Part shown: piece after piece, positions 1-7,762 of the stretch
Numbering within the stretch: the stretch's first letter is position 1
How the letters are laid out: every line of letters starts with the position of its first letter
Source of the DNA: G965198795 sp965198795
GTDB taxonomy: Bacteria; Pseudomonadota; Alphaproteobacteria; Rhodospirillales; Casp-alpha2
DNA length: 64,000 nucleotides
Reading direction: 5' to 3'
Assembly (NCBI GenBank): GCA_965198795.1
Contig: OZ240674.1
Span: forward strand, 496,001 to 560,000
The notes under the pieces: model-generated
The model's input: the letters and a program-made list of their open reading frames with translations, nothing else
Database searches by the model: none
Told to the model about the DNA's origin: nothing
Made by a program: the position numbers and the translations under genes

Positions 1-263
1 TTGATTTCGATCATGACGGGACCCGCCTCGCCCCGCGTTTTCAACTCCCGCGCCCTGCCGCGCTTGTCCCAGGCGCTCCGCAAACCGGTTTGAAAACATT
101 CCGAAAGAAAGGCGAACACGTCGAAGACGGTCGATTTGCCGCTGCCGTTCGGGCCCAGCAGGACCGTCAACGGCGTAATATCCTTAATCTCGACATTCGC
201 CAAGGCGCGAAAGTTCCGGACCGCGAGCCGTTCGATGCGGGCGGGGGCCGGTTGGGTGCTCAT
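1..263 (-). CDS. AAA-family ATPase, N-terminal part (runs off left edge)
   Basis: The reading frame starts at the ATG complementary to 261-263 and is still open at base 1, so only about 87 N-terminal residues are present. They contain RNFRALANVEI followed by the Walker A motif GPNGSGKST at about residues 32-40. This is the layout of RecF/SMC-like 'AAA family ATPase' proteins (AAA_21/AAA_23 type), in which an N-terminal strand precedes the P-loop. The Walker B and signature motifs lie outside the window, so the exact subfamily (OLD-like, RecF-like or phage-defence ATPase) cannot be decided. The gene is in the same direction as the pnt genes to its right but about 90 bp beyond the end of pntB, so it may or may not be co-transcribed. 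Confidence 0.75.
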   Translation of the reverse strand, partial: MSTQPAPARIERLAVRNFRALANVEIKDITPLTVLLGPNGSGKSTVFDVFAFLSECFQTGLRSAWDKRGRARELKTRGEAGPVMIEI

Positions 264-349
264 CGGAATGTTTCCATCATGGGCCCGGGTCGGTCAGGCA
301 CGGCGACCATAACACGGCCTTCCCGGCGGCGCGGCGGCGGCGTTCCCGT

Positions 350-1744
350 TTATTGCGCCATGCCCGCGACGATTTCCTCCGTCATCTTCTTGGCGTCGCC
401 GAACAGCATCATGGTGTTGTCGGCGTAGAACATCGGATTATCGACGCCCGCGTAACCGGGCGACAATGATCTCTTGACGAACAGGACCGTGCCGGCCTTT
501 TCCACATCCAAGATGGGCATTCCGGCGATGGGAGATTGGGGATCCGTCTTGGCGCTCGGGTTCGTGACGTCGTTGGCTCCAATCACGTAAGCCACGTCGG
601 CGGTCGAGAATTCGTGGTTGATCTCTTCCAGTTCGAACACTTCGTCATAGGGAATATTGGCTTCCGCCAGCAGCACGTTCATATGCCCCGGCATCCGGCC
701 GGCCACCGGGTGGATGGCGTATTTGACCTCGACGTCCTCAGCCTTCAGCGCGTCGGCCATTTCGCGGACGGCGTGCTGGGCTTGCGCCACGGCCATGCCG
801 TAGCCCGGCACGATAATGACTTTCGAGGCGTTCCTCATGATGAACGCCGCGTCGTCGGCTGCGCCTGCTTTGGCGTTCTTGTCACCGATCGAGGACGGGC
901 CGCCGGAAGCCGTATCGCCGCCGAAACCGCCCAACAGCACGTTGACGATAGAGCGGTTCATGCCTTTACACATGATGTAACTGAGAATGGCGCCCGAGGA
1001 ACCGACCAGAGCGCCGGTGATGATCAGCGCCGGGTTCGAAAGGGTGAAACCAATACCGGCCGCCGCCCATCCCGAATAGGAGTTCAGCATGGACACCACG
1101 ACCGGCATGTCGGCGCCGCCGATCGGGATGATCAACAGGAAGCCGATGGCGAACGCCAAAACGACAATCGCCCAGTACATCTCGCGGCTTTCCGAACCAG
1201 TGAACATCGCGATCAAGACGGCGATGCCGACGCCAACAGCCAGATTCAGCTTGTGTTGACCGATGAAGGTGATCGGATTGCCGGACATAACGCCCTTCAG
1301 CTTGGCGAACGCGATCACCGAGCCCGAGAACGTGACGGCGCCGATAGCCGCGCCCAGCGACATCTCGATCAAACTGGCCGTGTGGATCGAACCAATTTCC
1401 CCGATACCGTAAGCGGCCGGATTGTAGAGCGCCGAGGTCGCGACGAACACGGCGGCCAGCCCCACCAGCGAGTGGAAGGCGGCGACCAGTTCCGGCAGCG
1501 ACGTCATTTCGATCCTCAACGCGATTACCGTCCCGATGGAGCCGCCGATCAGGATCGCCAGCAGGATCATGCCGTAACTGTTGACTTCGGGGTTCATCAA
1601 CGTGGTGAGGACGGCGATCGCCATGCCCGCCATGCCGAACAGGTTTCCGCGCCGGGCGGTCACCGGGGACGACAGTCCGCGGAGCGCCAGAATGAACAGC
1701 ACGGAGGAAACGAGATAGGCGTATCCCACCCAGGAAGCGGTCAT
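350..1744 (-). CDS. pntB: NAD(P) transhydrogenase subunit beta
   Basis: This 464-residue integral membrane protein matches the usual length of PntB. The N-terminal two thirds are a series of hydrophobic helices (domain II, proton channel). The C-terminal ~180 residues form the soluble NADP(H)-binding domain III, with the conserved stretch VIIVPGYGMAVAQAQH and, further on, VIGANDVTNP and FYADNTMMLFGDAKK. With PntAA and PntAB it couples hydride transfer from NADH to NADP+ to inward proton movement across the cytoplasmic membrane, supplying NADPH. It is the last gene of the pntAA-pntAB-pntB operon, starting 14 bp after pntAB. The three-gene split is typical of alphaproteobacteria such as Rhodospirillum. 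Confidence 0.97.
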   Translation of the reverse strand: MTASWVGYAYLVSSVLFILALRGLSSPVTARRGNLFGMAGMAIAVLTTLMNPEVNSYGMILLAILIGGSIGTVIALRIEMTSLPELVAAFHSLVGLAAVFVATSALYNPAAYGIGEIGSIHTASLIEMSLGAAIGAVTFSGSVIAFAKLKGVMSGNPITFIGQHKLNLAVGVGIAVLIAMFTGSESREMYWAIVVLAFAIGFLLIIPIGGADMPVVVSMLNSYSGWAAAGIGFTLSNPALIITGALVGSSGAILSYIMCKGMNRSIVNVLLGGFGGDTASGGPSSIGDKNAKAGAADDAAFIMRNASKVIIVPGYGMAVAQAQHAVREMADALKAEDVEVKYAIHPVAGRMPGHMNVLLAEANIPYDEVFELEEINHEFSTADVAYVIGANDVTNPSAKTDPQSPIAGMPILDVEKAGTVLFVKRSLSPGYAGVDNPMFYADNTMMLFGDAKKMTEEIVAGMAQ

Positions 1745-1758
1745 CTGTCAGGCCTCCC

Positions 1759-2178
1759 CTATTTGTCTTTTTTCTTGAACATGGCCAACATTCGCCGGGT
1801 GACGATGAAGCCGCCGAAGATGTTGACCGACGCCAAAAGAACGGCGAAAAAGCCCATCCATTTCGCGAACCCGTCGGCGTCCATCGGCCCGGCGGCCAGG
1901 ATGCCGCCGACAATGATCACCGACGAAATCGCGTTGGTGACCCCCATCAATGGCGAGTGCAACGCCGGGGTGACGGACCAGACGACGTAATAGCCGACGA
2001 AACACGCCAGCACGAAGACGGTAAACAGTCCCAAAAAAGGGTCGCCGCCGCCAACCTGCGCCGCAGCCTGCCCAACGACCTGCGTCGCCTCGCTGGCCAG
2101 GACTTCGGCTTGTCTAGCGAGGCTGGCGGCCGCGTTGGCGATCTCCGCGGCCTTGTCGGCGATGGTTGCCGCATCCAT
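1759..2178 (-). CDS. pntAB: NAD(P) transhydrogenase subunit alpha part 2 (membrane domain)
   Basis: This 139-residue protein has a soluble Ala-rich N-terminus (about 45 residues) followed by at least three hydrophobic segments, including FVLACFVGYYVVWSVTPALHSPLMGVTNAIS (written here as helix 1 into the family's conserved SPLMGVTNAIS motif). This is the membrane part of the alpha subunit, which in E. coli is fused to the NAD-binding part. The N-terminal Ala/Glu-rich stretch, which looks coiled-coil-like, is longer than in many homologues. Its stop is 3 bp from the pntAA stop side of the operon, and the genes are evidently co-transcribed and probably translationally coupled. Confidence 0.95.
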   Translation of the reverse strand: MDAATIADKAAEIANAAASLARQAEVLASEATQVVGQAAAQVGGGDPFLGLFTVFVLACFVGYYVVWSVTPALHSPLMGVTNAISSVIIVGGILAAGPMDADGFAKWMGFFAVLLASVNIFGGFIVTRRMLAMFKKKDK

Positions 2179-2181
2179 GGC

Positions 2182-3549
2182 TTAACCCTCCTTCTTCTCT
2201 TCGGCGCCGGCGTCTCCAGCCGGCGCGCTGGGCGCCGGGGTGTCGATCACGGGGGGGCCGGCCGCGGGCGTCTTGGCGGCTGTGGATTTCGCCACCGGTT
2301 TTTTGGCCGCCAGTTTTCTGGCTGATGGTTTTTTTGCCGCTGGTGTTTTGGCCGCCAGTTTTCTGGCTGATGGTTTTTTTGCCGCTGGTGTTTTGGCCGC
2401 CGCCGCGCCGGCCAGGGCTTCCTTGACCCGTTCGTTAACGATCTCACCGGACTTTGTGACGGCGCATCCTTTGACGATCTCGTCATCCCAGTCGATCTTC
2501 AGCGATTTCGTCTCGCCATCGACCAGTGGGGTCAGGAAGTTCAGGATGTTTTTGGCGTAAAGGTCGGACGCCGTTTCCGCCAAGCGTCCCGGCAAATTGA
2601 GCGCGCCGATGATCTTAACCCCGTTTTCAGTGGTGACAATCCCGCCCGCCTTGGTCAGTTCGCAGTTGCCGCCCGCTTCCGCCGCCAAATCAACGATCAC
2701 GGCGCCGGCCTTCATGCTCTCGACCATCTTCCTCGTGATCAGCCTCGGCGCAGGGCGGCCCGGGATCAGGGCCGTGGTGATCACCACGTCCTGTTTGGTC
2801 AGATGCTCGGCCACCTTCCGCTTTTGCTTCTCGTAATACTCAGGCGGCATCTCCCTGGCGTATCCGCCCTCGGTCTCCGCTTCCCTTTCCATTTCCGGAT
2901 CAACTTCCAGGAATTTGCCTCCCAGGGACGCCACTTGTTCCCTGGTCGCCGGGCGAACGTCGGTCGCGGTGACGACGGCGCCCAGGCGCTTGGCCGTCGC
3001 GATGGCCTGCAATCCGGCGACGCCGACGCCCATGACGAAGGCTTTCGCCGGCGGCACGGTGCCGGCCGCGGTCATCATCATCGGGAACGACCGGCCGTAT
3101 TCCGACGCGGCCTCCAGCACGGCCTTGTAGCCCGCCAGATTGGCCTGCGACGACAGGATATCCATACTCTGGGCCCGGGTGATCCGGGGCGCTAATTCCA
3201 TGGCGAAGGCGGTGATTCCCGCCTTCTCGAACCGCCTCACGTCATCCGGGGACGTCAGCGCCCGCAACCCGGCGATCACAATGGCGTCTTTTTTTAGTTT
3301 GGACATCAGCGCCGCGGCGGGGGCGTTCACGCCCAACACAACGGCGGCGTTTTTAACAGCCGCCGCGGCGTCTTTCGCGATGGACGCGCCCGCTTCCTTG
3401 AAAGCGGAGTCGGAAAAACCCGCGTGCGCTCCGGCGCCTTGTTCAACGACGACGGAGGCGCCGAGACCGATCAGCTTTTTCACCACGGCGGGCGACGCGG
3501 CGACACGTGTTTCTCCCGCGCTCTGGTCTTTCGGGACAGCAATCTTCAT
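2182..3549 (-). CDS. pntAA: NAD(P) transhydrogenase subunit alpha part 1, with Lys/Ala/Pro-rich tail
   Basis: The 455-residue protein starts MKIAVPKDQSAGETRVA, the normal beginning of the family. The frame stays open 45 codons upstream, but those residues look nothing like the family, so the ATG at 3549 is chosen. Residues 1 to about 381 are the NAD(H)-binding domain I, with the Rossmann motif GVGVAGLQAIATAKRLGA and the substrate loop around RPATREQVASLGGKF. The last ~74 residues are unusual: two copies of AAKTPAAKKPSARKL, then more Lys/Ala/Pro, ending in an acidic EEKKEG. This resembles a histone-H1-like or AlgP-like tail. The R. rubrum and E. coli proteins have no such extension (family knowledge). 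It is the first gene of the pnt operon. Confidence 0.95.
   Translation of the reverse strand: MKIAVPKDQSAGETRVAASPAVVKKLIGLGASVVVEQGAGAHAGFSDSAFKEAGASIAKDAAAAVKNAAVVLGVNAPAAALMSKLKKDAIVIAGLRALTSPDDVRRFEKAGITAFAMELAPRITRAQSMDILSSQANLAGYKAVLEAASEYGRSFPMMMTAAGTVPPAKAFVMGVGVAGLQAIATAKRLGAVVTATDVRPATREQVASLGGKFLEVDPEMEREAETEGGYAREMPPEYYEKQKRKVAEHLTKQDVVITTALIPGRPAPRLITRKMVESMKAGAVIVDLAAEAGGNCELTKAGGIVTTENGVKIIGALNLPGRLAETASDLYAKNILNFLTPLVDGETKSLKIDWDDEIVKGCAVTKSGEIVNERVKEALAGAAAAKTPAAKKPSARKLAAKTPAAKKPSARKLAAKKPVAKSTAAKTPAAGPPVIDTPAPSAPAGDAGAEEKKEG
2305..2394. repeat. Two perfect 45-bp tandem repeats in pntAA
   Basis: Positions 2305-2349 and 2350-2394 are identical 45-bp units inside the 3' end of pntAA. 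Each encodes 15 residues of the Lys/Ala/Pro-rich tail. Because the unit is a multiple of three, gain or loss of copies would keep the frame. Perfect identity at DNA level implies a recent duplication. Confidence 0.95.
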
Positions 3550-3789
3550 TGATGGGACCTTTCTCGAACCATGGGCCCTGACAACGGAACTTTCGACGGA
3601 ACTTTCCGCGCGCCCGAGCGCAAACAGCGCGCGAGTAATGGCTGGACATACTCCGCCCAGGGGTTTCTGGCAAGTTTTCAGCACGGCGATTCGCGGAGAT
3701 GATCATCCGAGTCAGGAAATCATGCTTTTTTTGGTGCTTAGAGTCCGATTCGGAAGGTATGATATGACGTCCTGCTCCTGCCAGGAACC

Positions 3790-4162
3790 ACGTGACGCGG
3801 CGGATGTGCGCGATCAGCGGCCGCGTTTCGGCGCTGGCGATGGGTTGTTCCCAGTCCTTGGCCGGTCCTTGATCAGTCCGCGGCGCCGTCCAGGCCCAGC
3901 GAACGCAAGCGAACGTCCGCCCGGCGACCCGGCGCCGGGGGATGACCTCGAAGCCCTTGGCGGCGGTGGAACGGTTGACGGCCCCGGCGGTCCAGCGCCC
4001 GGTCTTTTCCAGCGCGCCTCCGGGTTTCGGCCCGCCATGGCCGCCATCGGCGCGGACATGACGCGGCCGCGCGAAGGAATGACGAATGGAGCCGAGAACG
4101 CCGCACGCGCCGTCCCGGGCCTGAATGTTGGCGCCGTGAACGGCCAGGACGGCCAACAGTCC
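3790..4162 (-). pseudogene. IS5-family transposase remnant
   Basis: Read on the minus strand, this GC-rich stretch gives GLLAVLAVHGANIQ, then RADGGHGGPK, TGRWTAGAVNRS, AAKGFEVIPRRRVAGRTFA and AKDWE. These follow, in order, the conserved C-terminal half of IS5/IS427-type DDE transposases (HAADIQDRDG... FADSAYQGP... RSDxAKGFVVLPKRWIVERTFAW... AKDWE). The catalytic Asp of the 'ADG/ADS' block is visible, but the N-terminal half is unrecognisable, the WIVERT block is mutated and no start or terminal repeats are evident. It fills most of the gap between pntAA and the ArsR gene. The identification is by remembered family motifs only. Confidence 0.6.
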
Positions 4163-4326
4163 CGCCGCGCCGGGGAACGCTGCGGCGAATGGCATGGACG
4201 ACGCCCGAAACGGCCCGCTGGCCGTCAACACTGGCAACCCGCGCGGCGGCGGAAAGCGGGGCCCGGCGCGCCGGAGGCGTTCCGCCGTCAGCCAGAATCG
4301 ACCGCTCGTCCGATCTCTCCCGTGAT

Positions 4327-4401
4327 GCGCGCCGTTGAACGGAAACGTCACTGTAAACCATAACCGCAAACCAAAAAATCAAGGCGGCTTAAGCCTAGGC
4401 G
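4327..4401. repeat. 75-bp dispersed repeat, copy 1
   Basis: This block is repeated at 55875-55949 in the same orientation with only two mismatches over 75 bp. It ends in two adjoining 10-bp palindromes, GGCTTAAGCC and CGCCTAGGCG (overlapping). It lies at the outer end of the IS5-like remnant. The function is unknown; it could be the end of a lost mobile element. Confidence 0.85.
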
Positions 4402-4520
4402 TGACCCTTTCACAATAACGTTTCTGATGTATCCGGTATTTTCCGCGCCGCGTGATTAACCCTATCCAGAGCGGAAAGGCCCTCATTTCCCTGATTCTTT
4501 ATTCCCGGCGACGTATCCGC

Positions 4521-4526
4521 TATAAT
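4521..4526 (+). promoter_or_regulatory. Candidate -10 box of the ArsR-family gene
   Basis: A perfect TATAAT lies 40 bp before the proposed ATG. The -35 region 17 bp upstream (TTTATT) is weak, which would fit a regulated promoter, but no operator dyad was recognised with confidence. Confidence 0.4.
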
Positions 4527-4565
4527 AAAAATCGTGAATGTGCGCAATCGGTATGGGATCTTTTT

Positions 4566-4961
4566 ATGGCGTTGGATCAAATTTCTGCAGCGGAAATGAC
4601 GCCGGAAGAGAAGGCGGAGGGTGCGAGGAAGGCGGCCAGCTTTCTGAAGGCGCTCGCCAACGAAAGCCGTTTGATGATTCTGTGCGTGCTGGCGGAGCGC
4701 GAGATGAATGTCTCGGAACTCGAACACGCGCTTGGCATCCGCCAACCCAACTTGTCTCAGCAACTTGCCCGGCTCCGCGCCGATGATCTGGTCGCCACCC
4801 GCCAGGAAGGTAAGCAGGTCTATTACTCGCTCGCCAGCCATGAGACGGAGCGCATCATTGGCCTGATGTATGAGATGTTCTGCGCAACTCCCGGCGCCGG
4901 ACAAAAAAAAGCCTCGCCAGCGGGAGAAAAGACCAGATCGGCGTTACAGGACGTTGCTTAA
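4566..4961 (+). CDS. ArsR-family winged-helix regulator
   Basis: This 131-residue regulator starts MALDQISAAEMTPEE. The frame is open 38 codons further upstream, but that part covers the probable promoter. Residues ~20-100 are the ArsR helix-turn-helix: FLKALANESRLMILCVLAE, then NVSELEHALGIRQPNLSQQL (recognition helix) and the wing RQEGKQVYYSL. The ELxVxELxxxLxIxQ metal-site motif seen in ArsR/SmtB is replaced by NVSELEHALGIRQ with no cysteines. It is therefore closer to the BigR/SqrR-like or HTH_5 group, but that group's two conserved Cys are also absent. The ligand is unknown. The gene stands alone between IS scraps and rlmN, so the target is not revealed by context. Confidence 0.85.
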   Translation: MALDQISAAEMTPEEKAEGARKAASFLKALANESRLMILCVLAEREMNVSELEHALGIRQPNLSQQLARLRADDLVATRQEGKQVYYSLASHETERIIGLMYEMFCATPGAGQKKASPAGEKTRSALQDVA

Positions 4962-5198
4962 AAGTTCACAGGGCAGCAGCGCCATCCATCCAGGGATCAT
5001 GGCGTCAAGGCTTCTACTGGCCTTGAAGCACGGTTCAGGTCCACATGGTCGAAACACGCAACACGAGCCTTTAGAGCCTGTCACGCATTGTCGGAATCGC
5101 ATTAGACTCCCAAGAGGTCTGGTATGTGATTAAAGACGGACGCCAGGGCCGTCACCGCCTCAAGGAAACCGGGCGGCGATACGACAACTGGGGTTCCG

Positions 5199-5265
5199 GC
5201 GCGCTTCCGGTAAAGCCGGCGCCCTGCCGGGCCGCTCCGGGAAAAACTTTCTCAGCTCGGCGTGA
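5199..5265 (-). repeat. Left-end fragment of the IS1595-derived dispersed repeat
   Basis: The minus strand begins TCACGCCGAGCTGAGA and continues through TTCCCGGAGCGGCC and GGCAGGGCGCCGGCTTTACC. This matches the left end of the repeat copies at 32997 and 57070. Only about 65 bp remain. The complementary terminus TCACGCC...AGCTGA also matches the opposite end of the full copies, which defines terminal inverted repeats for the family. Confidence 0.65.
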
Positions 5266-5267
5266 CC

Positions 5268-5432
5268 CTAATAAATTCGCAGCAATTCATAATCTTTGAA
5301 CCATTCCAAGCGTCTGATTTTACCGCATTCGGCCATGACGTCCCGTACGGTTGAGAAACGGTTTAAATGTTTTCCGGGCGCTTTACGAACAAAGCCGCCA
5401 TCCAGAAAAATCGCGTAACGGGGGTTTAACAC
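5268..5432 (-). pseudogene. N-terminal fragment of an NYN-domain (DUF88/LabA-like) protein
   Basis: From a GTG at 5430-5432 the minus strand encodes 54 residues containing RYAIFLDGGFVRKAPGK and, later, VRDVMAECGKI and YELLRIY, then a TAG at 5268-5270. The opening 'FLDGGF' carries the first acidic residue of NYN/PIN-like RNases, and ELLRIYYYDAPP usually follows. Here the frame stops exactly after LRIY, where the decayed repeat end begins. It is probably a gene cut by a repeat insertion. The rest of 4962-5643 holds nothing else I can identify. Confidence 0.5.
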
Positions 5433-5643
5433 ACCAACCAGGGATGGCGAGCCCGCCCGTCCGCGGCCCTAGACGGACTCTTACAACAAGGCGGGCGGAC
5501 GGGGTTAATCGCCTCGTGGAGTCGTCTTGATCGCCGAATCTGTCACCTCATATTTAAGCTGCGGCGCGGAGAAACCGGGTCATATTTGAGTTTTAGGCGC
5601 GATTCGCGTTGGGTTTTTCAGCCGGACGCGCTATACCCGCGCC

Positions 5644-6801
5644 ATGTCCGGCTCGCGCAAAAACCTGGTGGGCCTCTCGCGGGAGGAACTCACGGCGGAA
5701 CTCGCTTCCATCAGCGAGAAACCGTTCCGCGCGAAACAGCTCTGGCGTTGGATATATAACCGGGGCGAAACCAGCTTCGCCGGGATGACCACGCTCGGCA
5801 AGGGCTTGCGGGAAAAACTGGCCGGGCGGTACGAGGTTCGCAAACCCGCCGTGTCCGCCGTGCGGACTTCCAGGGACCGGACGCGCAAATGGCTGATGGC
5901 CTTTGACGACGGAAATGAGGCGGAGACCGTCTATATCCCGGAAGACGGTCGGGGCGCCGTCTGTATTTCCAGTCAGGTGGGCTGCACGCTGACCTGCCCC
6001 TTTTGCCATACCGGCACGCAAAAGCTGGTCCGCGGCCTGACCCCGGCGGAGATCGTCGGCCAGTTCATGGTCGCGCGCGATTCCTACGGCGAATGGCCGA
6101 CGCCCAAGGACGGCGGGCGGCTGATTTCCAACATCGTCATGATGGGCATGGGCGAGCCGCTGTTGAATTACGAAAACGTGGCCAAGGCGCTCAAGATCAT
6201 CATGGACGGCGAGGGGATTTCCCTGTCCAAACGGCGCATCACGCTGTCCACGTCCGGCGTGGCGCCCATGATTGGGCGTTGCGGCCGCGAACTGGGCGTG
6301 AATCTCGCGATTTCTCTTCATGCGGTGACCGACGAGCTTCGCGACGTGATTGTGCCCATCAACCGGAAATACCCGCTGAAGGAGCTGCTCCGGGCGTGCC
6401 GGGAGTACCCGTCCGCCAACAACGCGCGGCGCATCACCTTCGAGTACGTCATGCTGCGCGGCGTGAATGATTCGGAGGCCGACGCACGCGAGTTGCTGCG
6501 CCTGGTCAGGGGCGTGCCGGCCAAATTCAACCTGATCCCCTTCAATCCCTGGCCCGGCGCGCCTTATGAGCGCTCGACCCGGTCCCGGATGGAAAAGTTC
6601 GCTAAAATCATCAATGACGGCGGCTATTCGTCGCCCATAAGGACGCCGCGCGGTCGAGACATCATGGCCGCCTGCGGTCAACTGAAATCCGCCAGCGTCC
6701 GCGAACGCACGGCCCGCATGGCCGGACGGCTGGAGGCGATGGTTCCCCTGGAAGCCCCGGCCCGGCCGGATAATCCGTCATTCCCGCCCCCTTCGAAATA
6801 G
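5644..6801 (+). CDS. rlmN: Dual-specificity 23S rRNA / tRNA adenine-C2 methyltransferase RlmN
   Basis: This 385-residue radical-SAM enzyme methylates C2 of A2503 in 23S rRNA and of A37 in some tRNAs. The Cx3Cx2C cluster motif is visible as CTLTCPFC near residue 115. The methyl-carrying cysteine lies in MAACGQL near the C-terminus, and the family signature GMGEPLLNYENV is intact. The N-terminal helical domain (FRAKQLWRWIYNRG) is complete and the length is normal. The upstream 200 bp contain no obvious gene, so it probably has its own promoter. The neighbour downstream (DUF427) is in the same direction after a short palindromic repeat. Confidence 0.98.
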   Translation: MSGSRKNLVGLSREELTAELASISEKPFRAKQLWRWIYNRGETSFAGMTTLGKGLREKLAGRYEVRKPAVSAVRTSRDRTRKWLMAFDDGNEAETVYIPEDGRGAVCISSQVGCTLTCPFCHTGTQKLVRGLTPAEIVGQFMVARDSYGEWPTPKDGGRLISNIVMMGMGEPLLNYENVAKALKIIMDGEGISLSKRRITLSTSGVAPMIGRCGRELGVNLAISLHAVTDELRDVIVPINRKYPLKELLRACREYPSANNARRITFEYVMLRGVNDSEADARELLRLVRGVPAKFNLIPFNPWPGAPYERSTRSRMEKFAKIINDGGYSSPIRTPRGRDIMAACGQLKSASVRERTARMAGRLEAMVPLEAPARPDNPSFPPPSK

Positions 6802-6876
6802 TCCATGACGGCGATCCGGGCGCGGTTTTCCCGGATTCCGGCTTTCGCCGGAATGACGCGGCGGAAGGAATCGAAG

Positions 6877-7683
6877 ATGTCCAAAGGACCCGCTCCCGGC
6901 TTCAAATCCCGCCCCGGCCATCGGGTGGAGACCCTGATTTCCCCGAAACGCGTCCGCGCCTCGGCCGCCGGCGTCGTCATCGCCGACACGCGCCGGGCGC
7001 GCCTGCTCCGCGAAACCCGCCACACGCCGGTTTATTACTTCCCCAGGGAAGACGTGCGGACCGGCGAGTTCCTGACGCCGAACGATCATTCGACGTTCTG
7101 TCCGTTCAAGGGCCGCGCCAGCCACTGGGACATGAAGGCGGGAGACCGGGTTATCGGGAACGCAGCCTGGGCGTACGAGGATCCGTGGGACGAGTGCCTG
7201 CCGCTCAAGGGGCTTATGGCGTTCTACTGGAACAAGATGGACACCTGGTTCGAGGACGACGAGCAGGTCTTCGTCCATGCCCGCGACCCGTTCGTCCGCC
7301 TGGACGTCTTGCGGAACCGCGCGCCGCTTCGCATCGTTCATGACGGCCGGGAGCTGGCGAATTCGTCGGATTACCTGGTGCTTTACGAGACCGCGCTGAT
7401 CCCGCGCCATTACATTCCGAGGAACGACGTCAACCTTGACTTGATGACGGCGGGCGGGCGGGAAACCCAATGTCCTTATAAGGGCCGGGCGCGCTATTGG
7501 TCGGCGCCGGGCGCCGGCGGCGAAGACATCGCCTGGTCCTATGAGGAGCCGCAGCCCGAGGCGGGCCGCATCCGGAACCATATCTGCTTTTATCAGGAGC
7601 GCGTGGACCTTCTGGAGATCAATGGGGAGGCTATCGAGAAACCGGAAAGCCGCTGGGCCCGGGGGTGGCGGCTGGCGCCATGA
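6877..7683 (+). CDS. Tandem DUF427-domain protein
   Basis: The 268-residue protein starts MSKGPAPGFKSRPGH. The 24 codons upstream translate a GGAATGAC-type intergenic repeat and are excluded. Two DUF427 domains follow each other. The first runs from about residue 25 to 125, with HTPVYYFPREDV, CPFKGRASHWD and AWAYEDP. The second runs from about 145 to 245, with HYIPRNDV, CPYKGRARYW and AWSYEEP. Each contains the CP(F/Y)KG..YW core of this all-beta fold, whose biochemical function is not established. It is a soluble cytoplasmic protein with no signal peptide, and the context gives no functional clue. Confidence 0.9.
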   Translation: MSKGPAPGFKSRPGHRVETLISPKRVRASAAGVVIADTRRARLLRETRHTPVYYFPREDVRTGEFLTPNDHSTFCPFKGRASHWDMKAGDRVIGNAAWAYEDPWDECLPLKGLMAFYWNKMDTWFEDDEQVFVHARDPFVRLDVLRNRAPLRIVHDGRELANSSDYLVLYETALIPRHYIPRNDVNLDLMTAGGRETQCPYKGRARYWSAPGAGGEDIAWSYEEPQPEAGRIRNHICFYQERVDLLEINGEAIEKPESRWARGWRLAP

Positions 7684-7762
7684 GCGGCCATTTCCGTTTA
7701 AGCGCCAAATCCGCTAATCAACAGACATCTTGTTCGCACCTCAAACGCAGGCGGTTCCTCTC

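Noticed and set aside
536..1990. 484-codon open frame on the plus strand opposite pntB
   Set aside because: High-GC antisense shadow; the minus strand is unmistakably PntB and the plus-strand product is His/Arg/Asp-rich without any fold signature.
3443..4369. 308-codon minus-strand frame covering the pntAA promoter side
   Set aside because: Only its middle resembles an IS5 transposase; the ends are pntAA in another frame and a dispersed repeat, so it is treated as an IS remnant, not a gene.
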